Positions 18,944-28,300 of a stretch of 64,000 nt of DNA are shown here, piece after piece. Source of the stretch: Gordonia crocea (GTDB lineage Bacteria; Actinomycetota; Actinomycetes; Mycobacteriales; Mycobacteriaceae); NCBI RefSeq assembly GCF_009932435.1, contig NZ_BJOU01000001.1, positions 1,240,001 to 1,304,000 of the forward strand, read 5' to 3'. How positions within the stretch are numbered: the first letter of the stretch is position 1; the number at the start of each line of letters is the position of its first letter. The notes below the pieces were generated by a model. The model had not been told where the DNA came from, did no database searches, and was given only the letters and a program-made list of their open reading frames with translations. The translations under genes and the position numbers were made by a program.

Positions 18944-19038
18944 TTCGAGTAGTGCGCTACTCGTTCGCTCGGCGATGGCAGGCGCCATTCTCGGGAGACG
19001 CCCCGAAAGGGGTCATCCCCGACTGAATGGAGAGTCCC

Positions 19039-19452
19039 ATGAAAGCCATCCGAACCGGCATGAGCGTTGCGGCGGTGGCCGCGGCAACCCTCGGCGGCGC
19101 GGTCGTCGGCGCACCCGCCCACGCCGCGATGGAGGTCCGCTACACCGGCGGTGAGTCGACGGTGGCCGTGCGAATCATCGGCGTCGGCACCATGATCCAG
19201 TGCACCGCGGGCGTTGTGCGCGGTGGCGGGAAGATCACATACAGCGGTAAGGGCACGGCCTGGAACGGTGCCGGCGGCATCATCGAGTTCACCATTCCCA
19301 ACGTTGCGCCCGGAAAGTACTACGGGAACCAGGTGAGCTGCTCGAACGGTGCGGGGATTCCCGCCGGTACGACGCCGGTCTACGTCGGGAAGGACCGCGA
19401 GCTCTACAAGTTCTTCGACAACGCGGGCAGTTCGTTTTTGATCCCCACGTAG
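19039..19452 (+). CDS. Small secreted protein of unknown function
   Basis: A 137-residue protein with a clear Sec signal peptide: MKAIRT, a hydrophobic core of Ala/Val/Gly, and the cleavage motif APAHA-AM. The mature part of about 110 residues is Gly-rich and beta-prone, with two Cys (IQCTAGVV and QVSCSNG) that could form one disulfide. GGAGAG precedes the ATG at 19039; an in-frame ATG at 19027 lacks a ribosome site. I do not recognise a family. Similar small exported proteins are frequent in mycolate-containing actinobacteria. Confidence 0.75.
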   Translation: MKAIRTGMSVAAVAAATLGGAVVGAPAHAAMEVRYTGGESTVAVRIIGVGTMIQCTAGVVRGGGKITYSGKGTAWNGAGGIIEFTIPNVAPGKYYGNQVSCSNGAGIPAGTTPVYVGKDRELYKFFDNAGSSFLIPT

Positions 19453-19477
19453 GACTGGCCCCCACGGAGGACGGGCC

Positions 19478-19918
19478 TCAGCTGAAGTGCTTGACCGTGT
19501 CGTTCTCGACCGACCCGAACGCCAGTGACGAGATGCGCGAGGACAGTGCTGACGGTAGGGCGATTCCGCCGAGCCGCAGCGCGAAGCGCCACACGATGTG
19601 GCTCCCACCGTCGGTGCCGAGGGTGACCTCGGTGAGTTCGCCGAACTGCTTCATCCCCGGTACCGAGGCGCCCTCGACGTAGAAGGCGTGTCGGTAGCGG
19701 TGGGCTGAGGGATCCTCCTCCCAGAGGAAGAAGTTCTCGTGCAGTGTCACCCCGCCGGTCAACGTCGCGGTGCGTGTGGTGCCGGGGCCGTACGGCTGGG
19801 GGCTGGTGTAGGTGACCCGCTTCAGGGCGCGGCACCAGTCGAGGGTGTTCTGGCGGGTGAACTCCGACCACACGTAGTCGGGATCGGCGGGCACCGCCAC
19901 GTCGATCGTGTACTGCAT
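19478..19918 (-). CDS. SRPBCC (START-like) family protein
   Basis: A protein of about 146 residues beginning MQYTIDVAVPADPDYVWSEF, the usual first strand and helix of SRPBCC ligand-binding proteins, and ending in a long C-terminal helix (LSSRISSLAFGSVENDTVKHF). The fold binds hydrophobic ligands in a central cavity. The ATG at 19918 has GAGG 7 nt upstream; an in-frame ATG at 19969 would add 17 residues. It follows the TetR gene on the same strand after about 105 bp. Confidence 0.72.
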   Translation of the reverse strand: MQYTIDVAVPADPDYVWSEFTRQNTLDWCRALKRVTYTSPQPYGPGTTRTATLTGGVTLHENFFLWEEDPSAHRYRHAFYVEGASVPGMKQFGELTEVTLGTDGGSHIVWRFALRLGGIALPSALSSRISSLAFGSVENDTVKHFS

Positions 19919-20022
19919 GGGCGCCTCGTCGAAGAAGGGCTCGGTGAAGGGGGTCAGGCCAAAGGGCATGAGTGGGAGTGTATCGCCGCGAACCGGCGCA
20001 CCGGGGCGGGTCGCGGCGCTGA

Positions 20023-20655
20023 CTAGATACGGTCGTGCGTCTCGTCGGATCCCTGCTTGGTCGGCATGGGGAGCCCCTGCTCGAGCAGGTCGATCGCCTC
20101 GAGGAGCTCGGCCATCCCCACGGCGTGATCGGCCTGGGGTTCGGCGTGGGCGATGTAGAACATCACGCCGCTGATGGCGGCGACGAAGGCCCGCAGGTGC
20201 AGATCGGTGGTCGGCACCCCGGTGTAGTCCGCGATGAACTCGGTCGCCTCGGAGATGATGCGCTCGGTCTCCACCTGGCTGGAATAGCGCAGGTGGGGAT
20301 CGGCGTGGATCAACGCGATCCGGTCGTAGTTCGCCACCCACTCGTCGGCGATGCCGAGCTCGTACATCCCGGTGACCATCCGTCGCACCAAGTCGAAGTG
20401 GTTGAGCCCCGGGGGGATGGCGGCGAAGGTCGCCTCGCGTTCGGCCCGCAGGTCGTCGCCGATGATGACCTGTTCCTTCGACGTGAAGTAGCGGAAGAAG
20501 GTGGTGTGCGAGACGCCCGAGGCGTGGGCGATCTGCTCGACCGTCGTCGACGAAAACCCTTGTCGGGTAAACAGTTCCAACGCTGCGGCGCGGATGGCGG
20601 CGCGGGTGCGGGCCTTCTTCTGGGCCCGCACCCCGCCGCCGGTCGTGCACTGCAC
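20023..20655 (-). CDS. TetR-family regulator of the second MmpL gene
   Basis: A 210-residue TetR protein. HTH residues about 25-70 include TTVEQIAHASGVSHTTFFRYFTSKEQVI. The C-terminal half resembles the MftR/TetR_C17 type, with IADEWVANYDRIALIHADP. It starts 2 nt after the stop of the MmpL gene, so both are read from the promoter upstream of 22883. The 21-bp palindrome there is its probable operator. Confidence 0.9.
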   Translation of the reverse strand: MQCTTGGGVRAQKKARTRAAIRAAALELFTRQGFSSTTVEQIAHASGVSHTTFFRYFTSKEQVIIGDDLRAEREATFAAIPPGLNHFDLVRRMVTGMYELGIADEWVANYDRIALIHADPHLRYSSQVETERIISEATEFIADYTGVPTTDLHLRAFVAAISGVMFYIAHAEPQADHAVGMAELLEAIDLLEQGLPMPTKQGSDETHDRI

Positions 20656-20657
20656 TG

Positions 20658-22883
20658 CTATGCCGCCGCGGGCTGCAGTCCCCGGTCGCGGACTGCCTCA
20701 CCCTCGATGTCGAAGTTGACGACCACCTTGTCCAGCCACTTGGGCAGGCCCCACGCACGGTCGCCGAGCAGGGCGATCACCGCTGGCACGACGGTCATGC
20801 GGATGATGAACGCGTCGAAGAAGATCGCGATCGCCATCGAGAAGCCCATCATCTTCGCCATTGTGTCCGGCGCGAGCATGAAGGCCGAGAACACGCTGAT
20901 CATGATGATGGCCGCCGAGGTCACGACGCGGGCGCCGTGGCGGTAGCCGGCAATGATGGCGTCCTTGGCGGTCATGCCGTGGATGTACTCCTCGCGCATC
21001 CGTGTCACCAGGAACACCTGGTAGTCCATCGCCAGGCCGAAGACCACGCCGATCAGGAAGATCGGCAGGAACGACAGCAGCGGCTTGGTGTGATCGATGA
21101 GGCCCAGCGACCCGTCTTGGAAGAACCAGACCGTGGCGCCGAACGTGGCGAGCACCGAGAAGATGAATCCCAGCGTGCCGATCAGCGGGACCCACAGCGA
21201 CCGGAAGACGCCGATCATGATGAGGAACGCGAGGCCGACGACCACCAGCAGGTAGGGGATGAGGGCCTTGTCGAGCTTGGCGGTGAGGTCGGCCATGATC
21301 GCGGTCTGGCCGCCGACGTGGATCTCGCCGCCCTTGGCCTCGATCTGCGGACTCAGCGCCCGGATGTCCTCCACCAACTGGTGGGTGGCCTCCGACGACG
21401 CCGCGCTGGTCGGGGTGACCAGGATGAGTGCGGTGTTCGCGTCGACATTCGGGTTCTTCGCGTCCTTCCCGTTGCCGATCCAGGTCAGCAGCGCGGGGTT
21501 GACCACGTTCTTGTCCATCTTCTGGATCTGTGCGACGGCGGTGTTCGCGGCAGCGGTCACGGTGCCTTGTTCGGTGTGGACGACCACGAACAGCTCGGCG
21601 CCGGTGCCTTCGCCGAACCCGCGCTTGAGCAGTTGCTGGCCGGCGACCTCGTCGTCGGAGACGGTGTCCATGCCCAGCTGCATGTGGCTCATCGGGATGG
21701 CGGCGACGGCGAGGATCGCCAGCCCGCCGACGATGAACGGAATCGGGCGTTTGACGATGGCGCGGCCGTACTTCACACCGAGGGTGTCCCCGGTTGCCGA
21801 CTCCTCGGCGTGGCGGATCCACGGAATCTTCGGCGAGAAGGCGTATTTGCCGGTCGCGCCCAACAGGGCCGGGATCAACGTGAGGCCGGCCAGGACGGCG
21901 ACGGCGACCGCGATGGCGGCGCCCAGACCCATCTGGGTGATCAGCGGAATCCCGATGACCATCAGCGCGGCGACGGCGACGATGACGGTCAGGCCGGCGA
22001 AGACGACGGCCGAGCCGGCGGTGCCGACGGCGCGCCCGGCCGCGTCAGCGGGATCACCGCCCCGGGCGCGTTCGGTTCGGTAGCGGGTCACGATGAACAG
22101 GGCGTAGTCGATCGAGACGGCGATACCGAGCATCGTGACGATGGCAGTCGCGGTCTGGTTGACGGTCATGAACTTCGACGAGACCATCAGCAGCATCATG
22201 GTGAGGCCGACGCCGACTATGCCGGTGATCAAGGGGATGAACGCGGCGACGATGGCGCCGAACGCGACGATCATGACGACGAAGGCGATGGCGAAACCAA
22301 TCATCTCGGCCTTGCCGGCCTCCTCTTGGGCTTGCATCACGCCCAGGGTGGCCTCCACCTGAAGCCCGTTGCCCCGGTGTTTGTCGAGGACTTCCGTGAG
22401 CGCCTCTTTGTCCTTGGGTTTCAGGTCCATCACGTTGAGCTTCTGGTGGACCGTGATCAGACCGACGCGACCGTCATCGCCGAGGACCTTGCCCGCCATC
22501 GCGGGCATCGCCTTCGCGGCGAGGACCGGGTTGACGATGGTGCTCTTGTCGGCGACCTCCGGGAGGCCCTGCAGGTCGGCCACCAGCTTGTTGATCGCGT
22601 CGACGTGGTTGGCCAGTTTGTCGGAGGGGTTGTTCTTGTCGGTCGCGATCAAGACGAGGGTGTTCGCCTCGGTCTGCGACTTGGTCAGTTCGGAGAAGTG
22701 CTGCTCCATCTGCTCCATGGCGACACCGCCGTCGGTGCCGGGCAGTTCGAAGTCCTTGGAGAACTTGGGGTTCAGGCCGGCGATGAGACCGGCGAGGATC
22801 GCGAGTGCGGCGACCCACGCGCCGATCACCCACCACTTGTGTCGGAAGGAAAAGCGTCCCAGGGAGAACAAGTATGACGACAT
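20658..22883 (-). CDS. MmpL-family (RND superfamily) transporter
   Basis: A 741-residue membrane protein of the MmpL/YdfJ type with duplicated blocks of helices and two extracytoplasmic loops. MLGIAVSIDYALFIVTRYRTER and GVVFGLAMDYQVFLVTRMREEY carry the paired Asp-Tyr proton-relay motifs. It exports a hydrophobic compound or provides efflux. The ATG at 22883 has no good ribosome site and lies 6 bp from the operator, so the mRNA may have a very short leader. It is first in an operon with the TetR gene. Confidence 0.92.
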   Translation of the reverse strand: MSSYLFSLGRFSFRHKWWVIGAWVAALAILAGLIAGLNPKFSKDFELPGTDGGVAMEQMEQHFSELTKSQTEANTLVLIATDKNNPSDKLANHVDAINKLVADLQGLPEVADKSTIVNPVLAAKAMPAMAGKVLGDDGRVGLITVHQKLNVMDLKPKDKEALTEVLDKHRGNGLQVEATLGVMQAQEEAGKAEMIGFAIAFVVMIVAFGAIVAAFIPLITGIVGVGLTMMLLMVSSKFMTVNQTATAIVTMLGIAVSIDYALFIVTRYRTERARGGDPADAAGRAVGTAGSAVVFAGLTVIVAVAALMVIGIPLITQMGLGAAIAVAVAVLAGLTLIPALLGATGKYAFSPKIPWIRHAEESATGDTLGVKYGRAIVKRPIPFIVGGLAILAVAAIPMSHMQLGMDTVSDDEVAGQQLLKRGFGEGTGAELFVVVHTEQGTVTAAANTAVAQIQKMDKNVVNPALLTWIGNGKDAKNPNVDANTALILVTPTSAASSEATHQLVEDIRALSPQIEAKGGEIHVGGQTAIMADLTAKLDKALIPYLLVVVGLAFLIMIGVFRSLWVPLIGTLGFIFSVLATFGATVWFFQDGSLGLIDHTKPLLSFLPIFLIGVVFGLAMDYQVFLVTRMREEYIHGMTAKDAIIAGYRHGARVVTSAAIIMISVFSAFMLAPDTMAKMMGFSMAIAIFFDAFIIRMTVVPAVIALLGDRAWGLPKWLDKVVVNFDIEGEAVRDRGLQPAAA

Positions 22884-22889
22884 GCCAAC

Positions 22890-22910
22890 AAGTGTTACTG
22901 ACTAACACTT
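22890..22910. promoter_or_regulatory. TetR-type operator of the MmpL/TetR unit
   Basis: Perfect 8-bp arms AAGTGTTA and TAACACTT surround a 5-bp centre (CTGAC), 7 bp before the MmpL start on the minus strand. Symmetry, AT-richness and closeness to a TetR-controlled operon support an operator. It may also cover the transcription start. Confidence 0.7.
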
Positions 22911-22950
22911 TTTCGCGCAACCGCTGATTGCCGACGGTGGCGAGGCTCAC

Positions 22951-22985
22951 GTCGACTGGGCCCTCGATCCCGTCGACTGGGCCCT
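22951..22985. repeat. Two 14-bp direct repeats, 21 bp apart
   Basis: GTCGACTGGGCCCT occurs at 22951-22964 and 22972-22985, a period of 21 bp (two helical turns). Each copy contains the palindromes GTCGAC and GGGCCC. They lie between the divergent MmpL and XRE genes. Direct repeats phased on one face of the helix are a common operator form; the protein is unknown. The rest of the gap 22911-23046 includes CACAC and GTGTG half-sites at about 22996-23011. Confidence 0.45.
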
Positions 22986-23046
22986 TCGGGTCGGCACACA
23001 TCACGGTGTGCTGACAATGAGGTGTGGTTGAACGAGATTTGAACGC

Positions 23047-23415
23047 GTGCCGAAACGAGTCCGCGGACCCCTGGATTGGGGATCATATGCGAACTCGTTC
23101 GCGTTCCGATTGGTGCAGGTCAGACGCCACAGGGGCTTGACCCAGGAGGCGCTCGCACACGAGACCGGCCTTCATCGGAATCAGATTTCCAACCTGGAAC
23201 GGGCGCGCAGCAATCGCGAGCCCTACATCTCCGACCCGCAACTCTCGACGGTCTACCGGTTGGCCGTGGCGCTCAACGTCCCGCCGTCGTTGTTGCTTCC
23301 CGACGTTGGGTCCCTACTGCCGGAGCAGTCCCCGGAGCTGACCGATGGGTCGCGGGTGGAGAGGGAGCTCTTCGAGCGCCTCAAGCGTGAACCACATGAG
23401 GAGCTGGACGAATAG
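23047..23415 (+). CDS. XRE-family HTH regulator at the edge of the defence locus
   Basis: A 122-residue protein with a Cro/C1-type HTH at residues about 18-80 (LVQVRRHRGLTQEALAHETG, LHRNQISNLER, then YRLAVALNVPPSLLLP). A short acidic tail follows. The start is GTG at 23047. It converges on the last gene of the defence operon (13-bp gap). A role in controlling that operon is plausible but unproven; similar small XRE proteins also occur outside defence loci. Confidence 0.85.
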   Translation: MPKRVRGPLDWGSYANSFAFRLVQVRRHRGLTQEALAHETGLHRNQISNLERARSNREPYISDPQLSTVYRLAVALNVPPSLLLPDVGSLLPEQSPELTDGSRVERELFERLKREPHEELDE

Positions 23416-23428
23416 CAGCGTCGCAGGC

Positions 23429-25291
23429 CTAGGTCGTGCGGAAGTTCTCCAGGTGCTTGCCGATGTAACCGACGTAGATCATGCCGGACTGGGCCGCGTC
23501 GTTGTAGTAGTGCAGCCGCGGGCTGATCATGCCGTACTTCGCGATTGCGACGTGGGCGCCCATGAAGACCTTCCCGGAGGGGGCAACTGACTCTGGAACG
23601 GGGAAGGTGCGGATCTTTCCGTACTTGGAGTGGTTCTCGGTATGCGGCGTTTCACCCGCTTTGTGGCCGGTCAGTCCCATGTAACCGGACGGAGTATTGC
23701 TGGCGTACTCATCCACGGAGCCTTGAAACTCGCTTGCTGCCCGAAGACAGGCGTAATCGTTGAGCGCTCGGAGGATGTTCCAGGTCTTCTTCGCCCAAGT
23801 TCCGAGCGGATCATGGTCATCTAGATTGATGGTCGGCTTCGTCTCGCCGGTGAAGACGACATGATCGAGCTCCGCGATGCGGGCGAGCAAGTCGCGAAAC
23901 GATTCGGGAGGAACGTCGAGGTCCGTGGTTTCTGTCACCCAGTTGGCGGTGCCGTGGTCCAACTTAGCCAGTTCACGGCGCAGATGGCGGAGTTCACGAT
24001 TGGCCTCGTCGAGGGTCTGCTGGGCTACTGCGTGGTCGAGCCGGGCGTCGTCCAGCTCTGTCTGGAGCTCTGTCGATTGGTCCTCGAGTAGTCCGCGCTC
24101 AGCCTCTACCGATTCCAAGCGTCGACGGAGGAAGCCGATATTCTCACGATACTTAATTCCATCCACTGCGGCAGATACGAGGCTGTTGACAGAATCAATC
24201 GACAGTTCTGCCTTGCCCGCCACCTTCTCCAGCCCGAGGCGGAGGGCAGTCAGTACTGCGGGGGCGAATCCCGTCGCCTTCTTCGATGTCTGGGCGTCGT
24301 CTGTGTCGGCCGTGATCTCGGTGGCTTGGACCGTCGCTGCTGGAATCTCGTTGGAAGTAGTGGAAAGTGATCCCCGTGGCGCGGCGCTGGCGCGCTCGAT
24401 AACTGCTTCATCGAGTAGGGCACGCAAGCGCCGGTCGATTCGAATCAGCTCGTTCGGCAATGGCAACTGCGTCGAGTTGCGGAGGGCAGCGTTGCTCAGA
24501 ATCCCGGCCACGCCGCGGTCGTCGGATGATGCGATTCGGCCCGTGCTGAGGACACGGTGACGCAGGGCATCGTCGGGACTGCTGAAATCGGGTTTGGGAT
24601 AGAACGTCCGGATGGTCCAGGGGCGTACGCCGTGTGTCTGAGGCAGTCGGCGGTTCAGTTCGCGAGTGGCTTCGGGATCAAGTACGTATGCGGTTGCCAG
24701 GCCGTTCGTCCCCTTCAGCAGCTTCGTGACGTACTCGACCCATTGGGGCATTGGGACCAGATCCTCGTCAGACCCGGCGAGAAAAATGAGGCCCCGGCGA
24801 TTCTCGTCGTCCAACGCGCCGTAAATGGATTCGACATCGTCGGGGTACGCGCGTGTCGGCGTCGCTGGTGCGCGATAGCCACCGTCGAGTGCATCGATCA
24901 CTTCACCGATGTTTCGGATGATCCGCGGAGCGGCGGGGCGCCTATCTCCAGGCGCATAGAGATCGACCCAGACGACTCCCGACCTGTCGCGGTGGAGGAG
25001 AGTGGTGATCTGAGTGGTCCAGGTGCCGGTTGATTCTGACTGCGTGAACCGCCAGCGCGCGATGACGCTGTCGTCTTGCCGTTGCTCCTCGACGAAGGAG
25101 GCGTGGACACCAGGAGCTACCGCAGCGATGCCCGGATCGGCAACGGCCTCGGCGTCCCACCGCTTGGACACGCACCACGAACGGACTTGCTCACGAACCT
25201 TGTCGACGAGTTGCGGATCGTGCGCGACGCTGACGAGTGACCGACAGCCGAGGCGAGTGGATTCCCGTGGAAGGGTGTCGCTGGCTGTCAT
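23429..25291 (-). CDS. Unrecognised 620-residue coiled-coil protein, last gene of the defence operon
   Basis: I do not recognise a family. Residues about 1-130 are a mixed alpha/beta region. Residues about 165-265 form an alpha/beta module (RRGLIFLAGSDEDLVPMP, GLATAYVLDPEAT, then a region of aromatic and basic residues). Residues about 390-455 are a long coiled coil (RRRLESVEAERGLLEDQSTE). The conserved-looking C-terminus ends with HVAIAKYGMISPRLHYYNDA and GMIYVGYIGKHLENFRT. There is no signal, helix or Walker motif. The start ATG at 25291 has GGAG inside the end of the DUF499 gene, which stops 9 nt earlier, so the two are tightly coupled. That linkage suggests a sensor or effector of the same system. 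Its base composition is less GC-rich than the backbone. Confidence 0.8.
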   Translation of the reverse strand: MTASDTLPRESTRLGCRSLVSVAHDPQLVDKVREQVRSWCVSKRWDAEAVADPGIAAVAPGVHASFVEEQRQDDSVIARWRFTQSESTGTWTTQITTLLHRDRSGVVWVDLYAPGDRRPAAPRIIRNIGEVIDALDGGYRAPATPTRAYPDDVESIYGALDDENRRGLIFLAGSDEDLVPMPQWVEYVTKLLKGTNGLATAYVLDPEATRELNRRLPQTHGVRPWTIRTFYPKPDFSSPDDALRHRVLSTGRIASSDDRGVAGILSNAALRNSTQLPLPNELIRIDRRLRALLDEAVIERASAAPRGSLSTTSNEIPAATVQATEITADTDDAQTSKKATGFAPAVLTALRLGLEKVAGKAELSIDSVNSLVSAAVDGIKYRENIGFLRRRLESVEAERGLLEDQSTELQTELDDARLDHAVAQQTLDEANRELRHLRRELAKLDHGTANWVTETTDLDVPPESFRDLLARIAELDHVVFTGETKPTINLDDHDPLGTWAKKTWNILRALNDYACLRAASEFQGSVDEYASNTPSGYMGLTGHKAGETPHTENHSKYGKIRTFPVPESVAPSGKVFMGAHVAIAKYGMISPRLHYYNDAAQSGMIYVGYIGKHLENFRTT

Positions 25292-25300
25292 TCGCCGCTC

Positions 25301-28300
25301 CTATTCGAACTCGTTCTGTGTGAAGCGCAGGGTTGCGCCGTTCTCGCGGACGGTGCGGACCACGTTCTCCGGGAAGCCGCCCGGGGCAGTGGTCTCAATG
25401 TCCAAGGTGATCTGAACACTAGCCCCGGCGACTGACAGGTGCTGGAGGACTTCGGCGTGGATCTCGTTGAAGGCCTTGGCCGGCAGATTCGGATCGAGGG
25501 TGACCGACCCGAAGTAGCGCGTCTTGGGCTGATCGGGGGCCGGTCCCGGTGAGGGTGGCCGAGGGTCTCCGCTGTTGCTTCCGGCGCCGTCTGTCTGCGG
25601 CTCGTTGTCCTTGTCTCCGCTGTCTTTGTCCCCGTCGTCCCCATCTCCGTAGTCCTTGACTTCGTCGGTGCGCTGCGCCTGCGCGATCGGCGGCTTGATG
25701 ATCAACGTCGATTCGACGATGTGCGCGGCTTCGGCATCGCGAGGCAGTCGGAGTCCGACGAAACGCCCGGTTTCGGCGCTGTAAGCGTCGGCGAAGGCAA
25801 AACCGTCTGTTTCCCAATACATTTCGTCGTCGACGGAGAGTAATCCGTCGAAGAGGGTCTCCCGGTCGCGAAGGCGGGTGAGGTAGGGGTAGGTGGCGTA
25901 GTACGAGTGCAATTCGCCAGCGGTGATGCTGCCGTTCTCCCATGCCGGCGCCAATGGTCCGTCGAGGTCCATCCGGATGAGCCGGGCGGCGCGTGCCGTG
26001 GCGATCTGGTCCTCAAGTTTGCGGGCCGTGCGCTCGATGAGGTCGGTGGTGGTACCGCCGGTCGACGAGCTGTCGATGGAGTAGGTGGCATCTCCGGCAC
26101 CTTGCGTGGGATAGATACCCCAGACGTAGGTGTCGAGCAGACGAGTGTCCACGATCTCGCTGACCTGGTCCATGCGGACCTTTGCCTGCTTGGTTTGTTG
26201 TCCGCCCAGGCCGAGGCTTTCGGCGTTCTGGTGCACATAGCGCCACGCGATGAAGTCGCGCACCGCCTTGTCGAGTTCGGGGGCGCGTTTGGCATCGGCG
26301 GCCACGAACACCACCGAGTTCTTGAAGGTTCGGTTGCCGTCGCCGCGGTGGTCGACAACGTCCTTGGCCCAGTCGAGGGCGGTGCTCGCCGCTGCCCGGG
26401 CCGAGTGGGTGACCTTCATCGGCACGATGACCAGACGGGTGCTGGCCTCGTCGGGAACCTCGGCCGAGGACGCCGGACAGACGTGGACGGCGGCGAACGT
26501 CCGGTCGCGGGTGGCTTTGCGCGCGTCGGTAAGGCGGCGGTCGACCTCGGCCCACACATCGGCGTCGCGCAGGTTGTCGGCGTGGTCCCGCGCGGCCCGC
26601 GTCGTATTCGCTTGGGTGTCATACCAAAAGCGAGACGCCTCGGTGTACAGGTAGGTCGACCGGTTGGTCAGATGGTCGAGAGCAGAGTGGAAGTTGCCCG
26701 GGGTGTCGCCGGGGATGGCCGTGCCGAGGAAGATTCGAGGTTTGTCGACGCCCTTGTGTGCCGTGTGCAGCGCCGGCGTCGCGGCCATAAAGACGGTGCG
26801 GGCCAGGCGCTCGGCGATGCCGCGTTTGCCGAAAACGTCGTTGTCTTTGTCGACCTGGTAGGGCACCGAGCTGGTCCCGGCCACGTCGCTGTCGATGATG
26901 GGTCCCCAGTTCTCATCGAGGTAGTAGCGGATCTCGTCGACGAAATCAGAATTCTCCAAGGGCACCCCGCCGGGAAGGATGAGGGGGGCCTTGTCTTGGT
27001 CGCGCCACAACGACCCGACGATCTGGTTCATCACCCGCAGCACGCCACGAGTCCGTTGGAAGCGGTCGAGGGTGGACCAATCTTCGTAGAGCCGGTCGAA
27101 CAGCTCGGGATGGATCGGGTAGCACTGCTTGATCCGGTCGGCATAGGAGTTGTCGCGGACCTCGCTGGGGAAATCCGCGGAGTGCTTGCGATAGAACTCG
27201 ACGACGCTCTTGGCGATCGCCCCGATCTTCGTCATGGCTTCCGCGTCGGGCGTGGTGAAGATGCGGCGCCGGACGATCTCGAAACTCTCCTGCGCGTTGG
27301 CCGGCTGCCATTGGTCGGCGGTGCGTCCGACGATCTGCCGCAGCCGCATCAGCGCCTCACGGCCGAACTCGCCGCCGACCTCCTCGTCGGAGATCTGATC
27401 GTCACCGGGATTCGACGACGCGGGGATCGAGATGACCACCTGGACGCCCTTGGTGGCCTTGGCGGCTTCAGTGAGTGTCTGGGCAAAGGTGAACTGGGTG
27501 TCGAAGTCGCCGGCGGGTAGTCCCGATGCGTTGACGAGTTGGCGTGCGTAGGCCACCCACTCGTCGATGAGAATGACGGCAGGGGAATACAACTCGAAGA
27601 GTTCGCGTAAGGCAGCACCCGGGCTGGTCGACGTGCGGTCGGCGTCGGCGACGATGTCGAAGGCGTCCTGACCGCCCAGCTGCCACGCCAGCTCGCCCCA
27701 GATGGTCCGGATGCCCGGTCGGCCGTCACGGGTATCAGGCTTGGCGGGTTCGAGCTGATTACCGACCAGCGCGACCCGGCGGATTTTCGTCCCGCGCAGC
27801 TCGTCGAGCGGGGCGGCCAGGGCGGCGACGTCGTCGGGGTAGGCGGAACTGGGGGTATCGGAGGCGAGATGCCACAGCGCGAGCATCGAGTGGGTCTTGC
27901 CGCCACCGAAGTTGGTCTGCAGATTGACGACGGGGGAGGCGTTGAGATCGCCGGATAGGCGGGCGACGTTGCGCTTGATCAAGTCCCGTAGGCCGTGGGT
28001 GAGATAGGTGCGTTCGAAGAACGGGACGGGGTTGGTGTACTCGGGGTTCTTCTTGGCGTCGGAGTTCGGGTTGGCGACGGAGTAGAGGTCGGCGGCGAAC
28101 TCGGCGGCATTGAAGTCTCCGCTCGCGACGTCGGGGTGCGGGGAGAGGACCTCGCGCCACGGTGGGAGGTGTTCCGACCCGACGGCGAGGCTGGGATTGT
28201 TGCGGGCGGTGTTGGCATCTTCGCGGTCGTGGGCGATGCGGACCACGTCGTTGCGCAACTTGCGCACTTGCTCGGCCTCGGCGGGGGCACCGATGGCCAG

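Noticed and set aside
18995..19018. Terminator after metB
   Set aside because: The GCCCC-GAAA-GGGG hairpin has only a short stem and no T-run on either side.
20937..22877. Plus-strand frame of 646 codons opposite the second MmpL gene
   Set aside because: The minus strand encodes duplicated MmpL helices and proton-relay motifs; the plus-strand product is hydrophilic low-complexity sequence.
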